Source: Hymenobacter sediminicola
Lineage (GTDB): Bacteria > Bacteroidota > Bacteroidia > Cytophagales > Hymenobacteraceae
NCBI RefSeq assembly: GCF_014250515.1
Contig: NZ_CP060202.1
Coordinates: forward strand, 927,001-991,000
Direction: 5' to 3'
DNA: 64,000 nt
Both the position numbers and the translations under genes were made by a program. Positions 9,991 to 18,074 of the stretch are shown one piece after another; position 1 is the first letter of the stretch, and the number at the start of each line of letters is the position of its first letter. The notes beneath the pieces were generated by a model. It was not told where the DNA came from, searched no databases, and was given only the letters and a program-made list of their open reading frames with translations.

Positions 9991-10830
9991 GTGCCAGCCA
10001 CTCCCAACGACCTCGAAGTAACTTCCTGGACTGACCTACAGCAGGCCCTGTTTCAGGGAACCTGGGACGGCCGTATCGGCCGGTTTCGCTCGCCGTTCGT
10101 GTACCGGGGGCTGCGCTCCGAAACCTGGCCGCTCACGACCAGCCTGCAGCGCCTTGGTGGCGAGTATCACCTGCTGGAAAACCATTTGCTGCGCAATTTC
10201 CGCAAATACGCCCGCGACTTTAGCCAGCCCGGCACGTCGGTGTGGAACTGGCTGGCACTGGCCCAGCACCATGGCCTGCCCACCCGCATGCTCGACTGGA
10301 CCTACTCGCCCTACGTGGCCCTACACTTCGCTACCGACGACCTGGAAGCCTACGACCAACCGGGCGTTATCTGGGCCATCGACTACGTGAAAGCTGCCGA
10401 GTTCCTGCCACCCAGTCTGCGGGAAGCGCTACGCTCGGAAGGCTCCAACGTGTTTACGCCGGAGTTGCTGGAGCCGCTTTGCAGCACCCTGCGCGACCTG
10501 GAATTGCTGCAGCGGGAGCCGTTTCTGCTTTTTCTGGAGCCGCCTTCCCTCGATGCACGCATTGTGCACCAGTACGCCCTGTTTTCGCTGATCAATACGG
10601 CGCAGGATACCCTGCACGAGTGGCTAGAGCAACATCCGGAGCTATATTTTCGCATCATTATTCCGGCAAATCTGAAGTGGGAAGTGCGCGACAAGCTCGA
10701 CCAGGCGGGTATCACGGAACGGGTGTTGTTTCCGGGATTGGGAGGCCTGAGCCGCTGGCTGCACCGCCACTACACGCCTACTCCCGGCCAAACTGCTGCC
10801 GAACTGCTCGACGACCAGATTTCCGGCTAA
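9991..10830 (+). CDS. FRG-domain protein
   Basis: About 279 aa carrying an FRG domain, named for its Phe-Arg-Gly motif (here FVYRGLRSE), with the downstream QHHGLPTRMLDWT signature typical of the family. FRG proteins are soluble; their biochemical role is poorly defined and some belong to phage-defence contexts. I place the start at the GTG at 9991; the frame is open to a TTG at 9910, but that region overlaps a terminator hairpin. No defence or toxin partner is next to it: neighbours are an SDR and a DUF2490 gene, so no function is proposed. Confidence 0.8.
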   Translation: MPATPNDLEVTSWTDLQQALFQGTWDGRIGRFRSPFVYRGLRSETWPLTTSLQRLGGEYHLLENHLLRNFRKYARDFSQPGTSVWNWLALAQHHGLPTRMLDWTYSPYVALHFATDDLEAYDQPGVIWAIDYVKAAEFLPPSLREALRSEGSNVFTPELLEPLCSTLRDLELLQREPFLLFLEPPSLDARIVHQYALFSLINTAQDTLHEWLEQHPELYFRIIIPANLKWEVRDKLDQAGITERVLFPGLGGLSRWLHRHYTPTPGQTAAELLDDQISG

Positions 10831-10838
10831 AGCGGAGC

Positions 10839-11618
10839 TTACTCAGTGGCCGGTACTGGCTGTGGATCTGCCTGACGCCGGAAGTCAGGGTTGAAATTCA
10901 GTCCAATCTGAAGGGTGTGGTTGTGCTCGAACACAATGCCGTTGCCCTGCTGCACAAGCTGGTGCAGGTAGCCGACTTCGACTGAAGTAGCTTTGGAAAA
11001 CTGATAACCACAGGCCAGTGAAGCACGATTCTGGTCGAAAAAGTTGTTTGCTACGTTCCGTCCGAAATTCACAAACACCTCATTGGCGGCTGCCAGATAC
11101 GGCGTGTGCGGCTGCAGCTGGCCCGTGCCGTTGAGCGGCAGCATCAGGCGCAGCTGGTAGCGGGTGCGGTTGAGATAGGTGAACTGGTCGTTGCCGGGGC
11201 GGCGCAGCCAGCGCTGCTCCTGCCGGTAGCGGTGCGACACCTGCACCCGGCCTAAGGCATCGCGCAACAACACCTGCTGATAGATGCGGTGCTCAGGAAA
11301 GCGGCTGGCCGCCGGAAACTCACCATACGGGTGCGTAAGGGCAAATGCGTAGCCGCCCGTAAGCATCAGACGAGGGCCCGCATAGTAGTTGATGCCCGCC
11401 CGCACGAAGTCCTGCTGCGAGCCGGCCAGCACTTCGCTACGCCGCCACTGTGCCTCTGTGTGCACGCCCCAGCGCTCCGAGAGGCGTGCGTCGCTGAAGT
11501 ACATCAGCCAGGTATGGGCGTTGTGGTCGTTGACGCGAGCCGGCGTGGTTTGGGCCTGTACTCCTAAAGTGGCAGCAAGAAGTAGAGCGGTGGTGGCAGG
11601 AAGAAAGCGCAAAAGCAA
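10839..11618 (-). CDS. DUF2490 outer-membrane protein
   Basis: 259-aa exported protein with a clear signal peptide (cleavage after GVQAQ). The mature part alternates polar and hydrophobic residues as expected of a beta-barrel (for example YLNRTRYQLRLMLPL) and matches the DUF2490 pattern, including N-terminal HTWLMYFSDARLSERWGVH. The family is Bacteroidota-rich and of unknown function. It is convergent with the FRG gene, whose stop is only 8 nt away. Confidence 0.8.
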   Translation of the reverse strand: MLLRFLPATTALLLAATLGVQAQTTPARVNDHNAHTWLMYFSDARLSERWGVHTEAQWRRSEVLAGSQQDFVRAGINYYAGPRLMLTGGYAFALTHPYGEFPAASRFPEHRIYQQVLLRDALGRVQVSHRYRQEQRWLRRPGNDQFTYLNRTRYQLRLMLPLNGTGQLQPHTPYLAAANEVFVNFGRNVANNFFDQNRASLACGYQFSKATSVEVGYLHQLVQQGNGIVFEHNHTLQIGLNFNPDFRRQADPQPVPATE

Positions 11619-11707
11619 AAACTGTGGGTGGGAATAGGCCTATGTTACGCTAATGTTACCAAGGCGGTTCCTGGCAGACGAAAAGCGTATCCCAGTACCT
11701 GTAAAGT

Positions 11708-14302
11708 CTAGGATTGGCCGGCTTCGAAACGCTTCTTAGTGAGCTTGGTTGGAATAGCCGAGAGCGGGTCGTCGGGCCAGGGGTGTTTGGGGTAGCGCCC
11801 GCGCAGGTCTTTGCGCACCTCAAAGTAGCCGTGTTGCCAGAAGCTGCGCAAATCCCGCGTGACTTGGGCCGGCCGGCCGCCCGGCGAAAGCAGATGTAGG
11901 GTGAGCGGCACTCTTCCTTGCGCAATACGCGGCGTATCGAGCAGGCCAAACACTTCCTGCAGCTTCACAGCTAATACAGGCGCAGCAGCATCAGAATAGT
12001 CCAGCGCAACATGGGAGCCGCTGGGAACTTCGAGGTGAGAGGGCGCGAGGCGGTCCAGCTCCTGGCGCTGGTTCCAGCCGCCGGGCAACCGCTGCAGTAG
12101 GAGCTCCGGCCAATTCAGCCGGCTCACTTCCTGCAGACTTTTCAGGCCCATGAGCTGCGGTTCCAGCCAGTCCTCCAGCTCCGCCAGCAACGTTTCGTCC
12201 GACACATCGGGCCAGGTATCCGAAAACTGCTGATGCAGAAACGCCAGCCGCTCCCGTAGCGCGGTGCCAGCCTCACTCCAGGGTAGCCGCGCAATGCCTT
12301 CGGTGCGCAGCGCCTCTAGCAGCGTTGCGGCTACCAGGGCCGGATCGGGTTGGGGCAAGGCTACATCTGAAAGAACCAAGGCGCCCAATCGGCGGCGGCG
12401 GCGGGCCAGCACGCGGCCCGTAGCGGCATCCCAGCGCACTTCGTCTGTGGCTTCAATCTGCTCCTTAAATAATTCTTCCAGTTCCGGCCGGCTCACGGGG
12501 GCCGCCAGCGCGGCGCGTAACTGGTGCGGTGGCCCATCGAGGTAGGCAACGGCCAGAAATTGGTCGTCGCGGCCGAAATGCTCGGCGGGCAGGGCCACGC
12601 GCTGGCCGGTGGCCAGGCGCACCCGGTCAGCGGTTTCGCGCTGCGCCACCCGGTCGGGATAGGCGAGGGCCGTAAGCAGACCGGCTGCATCGGCATCAGC
12701 AGAAGTAGCATTTTCCCGGATTCCGGCGCGCTGGCGCAGGTTGCGGGCGGCATCACGGACGCGGTGCAGAATGTGGTGCTGCACCAGCAGGCCTGGTAGC
12801 GGTGCCCGGCCGTGCGCAATGGCCTCGAAGCGCAGACGCAGGTCGGGTGGGGTGGGGTGGGCGTCGGCAGCCCGCAGCACGTCGCGCTCCGAAAGCAGCG
12901 CCGCCAATGCGGCAGCGGCCGGACCGTGACCCAGCTCATGCCCGCGCACTACCAAGTGGCCGAGCCGCGGCGCCAGCCCCAGCCGCGCCAGCGCCCGACC
13001 ATGCGGCGTAGGCTTTTGGGGAGGTGAGCCGGGCGATTCACTATTCACTCCATCACCATTTACCTCATCACCCATAACCGCTCCCAGACGGCGTAGCAGG
13101 TCGTTGGCGAGGGCCAAGGCAGGAGCGGGCGGCGCATCGAGCCAGCGCAGGTTTTGCGGGGCAGAACCCCAGAGGGCCAGCTCCAGGGCCAGGCTGCTAA
13201 GGTCGGCAGTAAGAATTTCGGGCGGCAGGTAGGCCGGTAGCGCGTCGTGCTCAGTGGTAGTCCAGAGGCGGTAGCAGGTGCCGGGGCCGAGGCGCCCGGC
13301 GCGGCCCCGGCGCTGATCGGCAGCAGCCTGGCTCACGGGCACAGTTTCGAGGGTGCTGAAGCCGGTGCGGGCCTGAAAGCGCGGCACCCGCGCAAAACCA
13401 CCGTCAATCACCACTTTCACGCCCTCAATGGTGAGGCTGGTTTCGGAAATGGCGGTGCTGAGCACAATTTTGCGCTGCCCAGCCGGCACGGGGCGCAACG
13501 CGGCATCCTGCTCGGCCAGCGGCAGCTCGCCATGCAGCAAGTGCAGGTGCACCTCATTGGATAAAGTCGATTCCAACTTTTCCGCCACGCGGCGCAGGTC
13601 GGCGAGACCAGGCAGGAATACCAGCAGGTCGCCGTCGGGGTGCTGGCGTAGGGCTTCGCGCACGGCCGTGGGCACCAGCGTAGCCAGCCGCTCGGCGGGA
13701 CGCGAGCCGCCGGCCGCTGCTTGGCGCGGGCTCAGATAGTGCGTCTCCACTGGAAACAGAAACCCGGCGCTGCTCACTACCGGAGCCTGCAGCCAGGTGC
13801 CCATCCGCTCGGCTTCCAGCGTGGCACTCATCACCAGAATCCGCAGTTCGGGCCGCAGCACGGCCTGCGCATCGAGGGCCAGCGCCAACCCCAGGTCGGC
13901 GCGGAGGCTGCGCTCATGAAACTCGTCGAAAATAACGGCCGCCACGCCTTCCAGCGCCGGGTCGTCCTGAATGAGGCGCGTCAGGATGCCTTCCGTAATG
14001 ACTTCGATGCGGGTGCGGGCCGATACCTTGCTTTCTAGCCGCACGCGGTAGCCTACGGTTTCGCCCACCGGCTCGCCCAGCAGCTTGGCCAAGCGAGTAG
14101 CGGCGGCGCGGGCCGCCAGCTGCCGCGGCTCCAGCATCAGGATTTTGCCTCCGTCCCGCCACGCGGCATCCAGCAGCGCCAGCGGTACCACGGTGGTTTT
14201 GCCGGCGCCAGGCGGAGCCTGCAGCACTACTCGCTCATGAGCAGCCAGCGCCGTGAGTAGGCCGGGCAGCGCGGCTACTATCGGGAGGTCGGGGAAGTTC
14301 AT
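11708..14302 (-). CDS. hrpB: ATP-dependent helicase HrpB
   Basis: 864-aa DEAH-box RNA-helicase-like protein. Start is the ATG at 14302 (MNFPDLPIVAALPGLLTALA), the family N-terminus; the frame runs further upstream but into the neighbouring rhodanese region. Motifs: Walker A QAPPGAGKTT (about residue 25-34), motif II DEFHERS, motif III SATLE, motif VI QRRGRAGR, then the HrpB-specific C-terminal domain ending in KHPWPDDPLSAIPT. An acidic, Ser/Gly-rich insert (about residues 410-430) looks like a flexible linker. Length is close to the usual 820-850 aa. The precise cellular role of HrpB is unclear in most bacteria. Confidence 0.93.
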   Translation of the reverse strand: MNFPDLPIVAALPGLLTALAAHERVVLQAPPGAGKTTVVPLALLDAAWRDGGKILMLEPRQLAARAAATRLAKLLGEPVGETVGYRVRLESKVSARTRIEVITEGILTRLIQDDPALEGVAAVIFDEFHERSLRADLGLALALDAQAVLRPELRILVMSATLEAERMGTWLQAPVVSSAGFLFPVETHYLSPRQAAAGGSRPAERLATLVPTAVREALRQHPDGDLLVFLPGLADLRRVAEKLESTLSNEVHLHLLHGELPLAEQDAALRPVPAGQRKIVLSTAISETSLTIEGVKVVIDGGFARVPRFQARTGFSTLETVPVSQAAADQRRGRAGRLGPGTCYRLWTTTEHDALPAYLPPEILTADLSSLALELALWGSAPQNLRWLDAPPAPALALANDLLRRLGAVMGDEVNGDGVNSESPGSPPQKPTPHGRALARLGLAPRLGHLVVRGHELGHGPAAAALAALLSERDVLRAADAHPTPPDLRLRFEAIAHGRAPLPGLLVQHHILHRVRDAARNLRQRAGIRENATSADADAAGLLTALAYPDRVAQRETADRVRLATGQRVALPAEHFGRDDQFLAVAYLDGPPHQLRAALAAPVSRPELEELFKEQIEATDEVRWDAATGRVLARRRRRLGALVLSDVALPQPDPALVAATLLEALRTEGIARLPWSEAGTALRERLAFLHQQFSDTWPDVSDETLLAELEDWLEPQLMGLKSLQEVSRLNWPELLLQRLPGGWNQRQELDRLAPSHLEVPSGSHVALDYSDAAAPVLAVKLQEVFGLLDTPRIAQGRVPLTLHLLSPGGRPAQVTRDLRSFWQHGYFEVRKDLRGRYPKHPWPDDPLSAIPTKLTKKRFEAGQS

Positions 14303-14319
14303 GGCAGGTGAAATAAAGC

Positions 14320-14643
14320 TCAATAAACAGCCACCGAGGGGTCTACCTGCAGGCTCCAGGCATGAATGCCGCCGCGCAGATTCAGCAGGTTGGTCAGTTC
14401 GTGGCGGTGCTGCAGGTAGGCCAGCGCCTGCATGGAGCGCACGCCGTGGTGGCAAATGAGCACTACGGGCCGGTCGTCGGCTACTTCGTCGGCGCGGCGG
14501 GCCAGCTCGCCCAGCGGAATCAACTCACTACCCTCGATGCGGCAGTAAGCGTATTCTTCCGGCTGCCGCACGTCCACGAGCTGGATATTTTCGCCGCTCT
14601 GAAGGCGGGAATGCAGTTGTTCGGGCGTGAGTTCGGGCAGCAT
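14320..14643 (-). CDS. Single-domain rhodanese
   Basis: 107-aa rhodanese-like protein, cytoplasmic. The active-site loop CHHGVRS carries the persulfide-forming cysteine (about residue 75), and DVRQPEEY near residues 24-31 is the conserved CH2A-type motif. It probably handles sulfane sulfur. It sits 17 nt upstream of hrpB in the same direction and may be co-transcribed. Confidence 0.88.
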   Translation of the reverse strand: MLPELTPEQLHSRLQSGENIQLVDVRQPEEYAYCRIEGSELIPLGELARRADEVADDRPVVLICHHGVRSMQALAYLQHRHELTNLLNLRGGIHAWSLQVDPSVAVY

Positions 14644-14689
14644 ACGACGTGAGAAGGCAGATGAAAGGCAAAATTAGGCGCTAGCTCGT

Positions 14690-14697
14690 TAGCTTTG
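14690..14697 (+). promoter_or_regulatory. Candidate -7 box for pnuC
   Basis: TAGCTTTG, exact TAnnTTTG match, 59 nt upstream of the pnuC start. No clear -33 TTG. Confidence 0.45.
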
Positions 14698-14756
14698 GCC
14701 GTAGTTTGCGCTGACTGGGGTTCAGTAACAGACATTTCGCCTTTTCGCCTTCCGCC

Positions 14757-15404
14757 TTGCTGCATTCGTTCTACGAGTTCTGGACCGCCGCCGTCGGCAA
14801 CACGCCGCTGGAATGGGTGGCTGTGCTGACCGGCTTTGCCTGCGTATGGCTGGCCGCCCGCGAGTCGTTGTGGAACTTCCCGGTGGCCATTTTCAGCTGC
14901 GCCCTCTACATCGTGGTGTACTATGGTGCCGGCTTGTATTCCGATTCGCTGCTGCAGATTATGTTCATTCTGTTGAGCCTGTATGGCTGGTATGAGTGGC
15001 TGTATGGCGGGCGCAGCAAAACCGAGCTGCCAGTGTCGCGCACGCGGCGCTGGGAATGGGTAGCCTGCGCGGTATTTATCGTCACGTTTACCACCGGTTT
15101 CGGTTACTACCTGGAGCACCACACCGATGCCACGCTGCCGCACTGGGACAGTTTCACGACGGCCGGTAGCCTGGCCGCGCAGTTTCTACTGATGCGCAAG
15201 CGGCTCGAAAACTGGTGGCTCTGGATTGTGGTGGACCTGCTGTACGTGCCGATTCTCTGGTACAAACAGCTGTACCCGACCAGTGGCCTGTATGCGCTGT
15301 ATCTGGGGCTGGCCGTGTATGGCTACCTGGAGTGGCGGAAATCAATGAAGAAGGAGCAGGCGGCCGACTCTTCGGCGGTTGCGCAGCATAGTCCTACCGT
15401 CTAA
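14757..15404 (+). CDS. pnuC: PnuC-family nicotinamide riboside transporter
   Basis: 215-aa inner-membrane protein with about seven hydrophobic segments (for example FPVAIFSCALYIVVYYGAG). PnuC family signatures include NTPLEWVAVLTG near the N-terminus, LYGWYEWL and the LENWWLWIVVDLLYVP motif. PnuC takes up nicotinamide riboside by facilitated diffusion, with trapping by phosphorylation. The next gene is a NadR-kinase-like ATPase, which supports NR rather than thiamine (PnuT) as substrate. The start codon is TTG; no in-frame ATG precedes the family N-terminus. A TPP riboswitch lies 2.5 kb downstream but controls a different gene. Confidence 0.85.
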   Translation: MLHSFYEFWTAAVGNTPLEWVAVLTGFACVWLAARESLWNFPVAIFSCALYIVVYYGAGLYSDSLLQIMFILLSLYGWYEWLYGGRSKTELPVSRTRRWEWVACAVFIVTFTTGFGYYLEHHTDATLPHWDSFTTAGSLAAQFLLMRKRLENWWLWIVVDLLYVPILWYKQLYPTSGLYALYLGLAVYGYLEWRKSMKKEQAADSSAVAQHSPTV

Positions 15405-15422
15405 TTCTAAGGCCCCATTTTT

Positions 15423-15956
15423 ATGCTGCGTGTTGCTCTCACTGGCCCCGAATCGACGGGCAAAACCACCCTTAGCCGCCAGCTGGCCGCGCACTACAAC
15501 ACCAGTTGGGCGCCCGAATACGCCCGCGCCTATTTGGAACTGCACGGCCCGAAATACACCCTTGACGACCTCGAAACCATAGCCCGTGGTCAGTTGCGGG
15601 CCGAAGCCGAAGCCGAAATACAAGCCATTCAGATGGACCGGCCAGTCTTTTTCTGCGACACAGATCTGCTGGTCATTAAAATCTGGTCGGAGCACGCGTT
15701 TGGCCATTGCCCTGACTGGATTCTGGAGCAGATTGAGCAGCAGCATTACGATTTGGTGTTGCTGCTGAACGTGGATCTGCCCTGGGCGCCGGACCCGTTG
15801 CGCGAGCATCCGCACCTGCGCCAGCAATTCTTCCGGCTGTATCAGCACACGCTGCAGGAGCAACTCTCGCACTTCGCCGAAATAAGCGGCCCACCGGCTC
15901 AACGCCTAGAGCAGGCCTGCTACCACGTGGATGAGCTGCTAATTCAGGCCGAATAA
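15423..15956 (+). CDS. NadR-type nicotinamide riboside kinase-like ATPase
   Basis: 177-aa P-loop protein resembling the C-terminal ribosylnicotinamide kinase domain of NadR. Walker A GPESTGKTTL is at residues 8-17, followed by the acceptor-site segment WAPEYARAYLE and FCDTDLLVIKIWSE. It would convert imported nicotinamide riboside to NMN, trapping it in the cell. It lies 18 nt after pnuC on the same strand, an expected operon pair. The adenylyltransferase and repressor domains of full-length NadR are absent. Confidence 0.88.
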   Translation: MLRVALTGPESTGKTTLSRQLAAHYNTSWAPEYARAYLELHGPKYTLDDLETIARGQLRAEAEAEIQAIQMDRPVFFCDTDLLVIKIWSEHAFGHCPDWILEQIEQQHYDLVLLLNVDLPWAPDPLREHPHLRQQFFRLYQHTLQEQLSHFAEISGPPAQRLEQACYHVDELLIQAE

Positions 15957-16058
15957 ACGGCTGGCGCAGGTGCCCGCAGCCGTGTGCTTTTGCGTATAGG
16001 GGCCACCGCAACCGGAATTTTTACCACAACATGGTGGCGGGCTCTATCCATTTCCCCC

Positions 16059-16934
16059 ATGACCTATACCCTCGAAAACGAGCTGTGCCGCGTGCAGGTG
16101 CAGGCCCACGGCGCCGAGCTGAGCAGCTTCGTCCGCAAAGACCTTGACAACCTGGAGTACATCTGGGAAGCTGCCCCCGCTGTGTGGGGCCGCCACGCGC
16201 CGGTACTTTTCCCGATAGTGGGCCGCCTGCTTAACGACACCTACACCCACCAGGGCCAGAGCTACCGCCTCACTCAGCACGGTTTCGCCCGCGACCAGGT
16301 ATTCACGCTACTGCGCCAGACCGCCGCCGAGCTGGTGCTGGAATTGCGTGCCACCGAGGCTATCCGCGTCCCGTTTCCCTTCGAGTTCAGTCTGCTGATT
16401 TCGTACCGGCTGGCGGGGCCGCAACTCACTATTGGCTGGGAAGTGCACAACGCTGGCACCGACGAGCTACTGTTCAGTATCGGGGCGCATCCGGCGTTTC
16501 GTTGTCCGCTGCAGGATGGTGAGACATTTGAGGACTACGAATTTGTGTTCGACCACCCCGTAACAGCGGAGCAGCACCTGCTGGAAGGTGGCCTGCTCAC
16601 CGGCGAAACCGAAGCGCTGCTCAATGAGCAAACCACACTGCCACTTAGCTACAAGCTTTTCGAGCGGGATGCGCTGGTGCTAAAGCACTTCGATTTCACG
16701 CACGTCACGCTGCGAAGCCGCCGGTCCGGCCGGTCAGTGCGCTTGCGCTTCGATGGGTTTCCCTACCTCGGGCTCTGGACCAAGGGCGAAGGTGCCCGAT
16801 TCGTGTGCATCGAACCTTGGCATGGCATTACCAGCTCTGTTGGCGACACCGGGGAGCTGGCCGATAAGGAAGGTATTTTGGCGTTGGAGCCGGGCCAGAA
16901 GTTTGCAACGTCCTATAGCATCACGGTAGAGTAG
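16059..16934 (+). CDS. Aldose 1-epimerase family protein
   Basis: 291-aa protein of the galactose mutarotase-like fold (YihR/LacX-type aldose epimerase). Start is the ATG at 16059 (MTYTLENELCRVQVQ); upstream codons in frame do not resemble the family. Recognisable elements are APVLFPIVGRL, the histidine in YRLTQHGFARDQ, SIGAHPAFRCPL and the C-terminal FVCIEPWHGITSS with the likely catalytic glutamate. It should interconvert sugar anomers in the cytoplasm; the exact sugar is unknown. A GNAT gene follows 2 nt after its stop, implying co-transcription. Confidence 0.88.
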   Translation: MTYTLENELCRVQVQAHGAELSSFVRKDLDNLEYIWEAAPAVWGRHAPVLFPIVGRLLNDTYTHQGQSYRLTQHGFARDQVFTLLRQTAAELVLELRATEAIRVPFPFEFSLLISYRLAGPQLTIGWEVHNAGTDELLFSIGAHPAFRCPLQDGETFEDYEFVFDHPVTAEQHLLEGGLLTGETEALLNEQTTLPLSYKLFERDALVLKHFDFTHVTLRSRRSGRSVRLRFDGFPYLGLWTKGEGARFVCIEPWHGITSSVGDTGELADKEGILALEPGQKFATSYSITVE

Positions 16935-16936
16935 CC

Positions 16937-17353
16937 ATGTCTGCTCTGCCCGCAATCTGGGCCATAGCGCCCAGCCACACCTATCTGCTGCGCCACGAGG
17001 TGCTCTGGCCCGATATGCCGCTGGACTACGTGAAGCTGGAAAACGACGCCGAAGGCTACCATTATGGCACTTTTCAGGACGACCAGCTGGTAGCGGTTAT
17101 TTCCCTTTTTGTGGAAGGGGAGGAGGCCCGCTTCCGCAAGTTCGCCACCGACCCGGCCTACCAGCGCCAGGGCATCGGCAGCGCGTTGCTGCACTACGTA
17201 CTAGCCGAAGCGCGCCGCCTGGGGGCCCGCCGCCTCTGGTGCGACGCCCGCCAAGACAGTGCTGCTTTCTACGCTCGTTTCGGGATGCACCCGGAAGGTG
17301 AAGTATTCTATAAGGGCCCTATTGCCTATGTGCGCATGGCCCGCGACTTATAG
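16937..17353 (+). CDS. GNAT-family N-acetyltransferase
   Basis: 138-aa acetyltransferase with the acetyl-CoA-binding motif A (YQRQGIGSALLHYVL, about residues 74-88), preceded by RKFATDP and followed by LWCDARQDSAAFYARFGM, where the late Tyr is the usual general acid. Starts 2 nt after the upstream epimerase gene. Substrate unknown. Confidence 0.88.
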   Translation: MSALPAIWAIAPSHTYLLRHEVLWPDMPLDYVKLENDAEGYHYGTFQDDQLVAVISLFVEGEEARFRKFATDPAYQRQGIGSALLHYVLAEARRLGARRLWCDARQDSAAFYARFGMHPEGEVFYKGPIAYVRMARDL

Positions 17354-17373
17354 CAAGTACATCAGACACACAG

Positions 17374-17440
17374 CGGCCCTTCCGGCTGGCCCTTTCGTTG
17401 TATCAGCCACGATGCACAACAGGGCGGGCCGGAAGGGCCG
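17374..17440. terminator. GC-rich inverted repeat between convergent genes
   Basis: CGGCCCTTCCGGC at 17374-17386 pairs perfectly with the complement at 17428-17440 around a 41-nt centre. It lies between the GNAT gene and the convergent small gene and could serve both. There is no long T tract. Confidence 0.55.
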
Positions 17441-17464
17441 TTGGTTTACAAACCGTTGTTGCGG

Positions 17465-17710
17465 CTACATCAACATAGGTTCGGTGGGGCGCACAGGCGT
17501 GCGGGGCCGGCGGTTATAGTCCGGTTCCCAGTCGTTGATGGGGCGCGTGATGCCAGGCGGCAGGTCTAGGTCGGGCAGGCCGTCATCGAGCGGTTCGCCC
17601 CCATCGTCGTCGTTGTCGGGCTGGGGTGGGGAAGGGAAGCGGCGCCGTGGAATCACTACGAAATACACGGCAATAGCCAGAAGCAGAAGCAGGTAGACGA
17701 GGGGAGTCAT
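17465..17710 (-). CDS. Small single-pass membrane protein, acidic Pro-rich tail
   Basis: 81 aa, not recognised. Residues 3-20 form one transmembrane helix (PLVYLLLLLAIAVYFVV), then a basic stop-transfer PRRR and a proline- and aspartate-rich tail (DNDDDGGEPLDDGLPDLD). Topology suggests an N-out, C-in anchor. Isolated between a GNAT gene and the riboswitch-controlled receptor. Coding status is supported by the TM/tail structure only. Confidence 0.6.
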   Translation of the reverse strand: MTPLVYLLLLLAIAVYFVVIPRRRFPSPPQPDNDDDGGEPLDDGLPDLDLPPGITRPINDWEPDYNRRPRTPVRPTEPMLM

Positions 17711-17876
17711 GGCCGGGAGAGCTGAAAGACAAACGAACGGAGTAATCCGACGGCAACCAGATAAGTAACGGAGCCAGCGCTGCCGTTGTTTTGGTAAAAG
17801 TGCGGCTGCTATATACCGCAGTAGAATTCTAAGTTAACTGATAATCAGCCGAAAGTAAAGGGCTGCTGCGGCCGGC

Positions 17877-17906
17877 TTGCAAGTAGCGGTTTGCGGTCTA
17901 CCTTTG
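17877..17906 (+). promoter_or_regulatory. Promoter of the TPP-regulated receptor
   Basis: TTG at 17877-17879, a 19-nt spacer, then TACCTTTG at 17899-17906: an exact Bacteroidota TTG-N19-TAnnTTTG promoter. Transcription should begin just before the riboswitch at 17915. Confidence 0.8.
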
Positions 17907-17914
17907 CAGCAGAA

Positions 17915-18002
17915 GTTTAGGGGTGCCCCAGGCCGGGAGTGGCAGGGGGCTGAGATCATACCCATTGAACCTGCCCGGGTAATGCCGGCGAAGGGAACAA
18001 AC
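17915..18002 (+). promoter_or_regulatory. TPP (thiamine pyrophosphate) riboswitch
   Basis: The leader contains the conserved THI-box core: GGGGTGCC, then GGCTGAGA, then ACCC and TTGAACCTG, then GGGTAATGCC followed by GCGAAGGGAAC. GTTT (17915-17918) and AAAC (17999-18002) can form the P1 closing stem. It lies immediately downstream of a matching promoter and about 70 nt upstream of the receptor start. Binding of TPP should repress expression of the receptor; whether by termination or translation is not clear from the short interval. Confidence 0.95.
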
Positions 18003-18074
18003 GATCCGCGAGCGACAAGCCGAAGGCACCGACCCCTGGTGTCCGGTCCGTTCCACTTTTTCTTTTTCAAACCC

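Noticed and set aside
17877..18038. N-terminal extension of the TonB receptor
   Set aside because: Consists of promoter and TPP riboswitch sequence; signal peptide marks the start at 18075.
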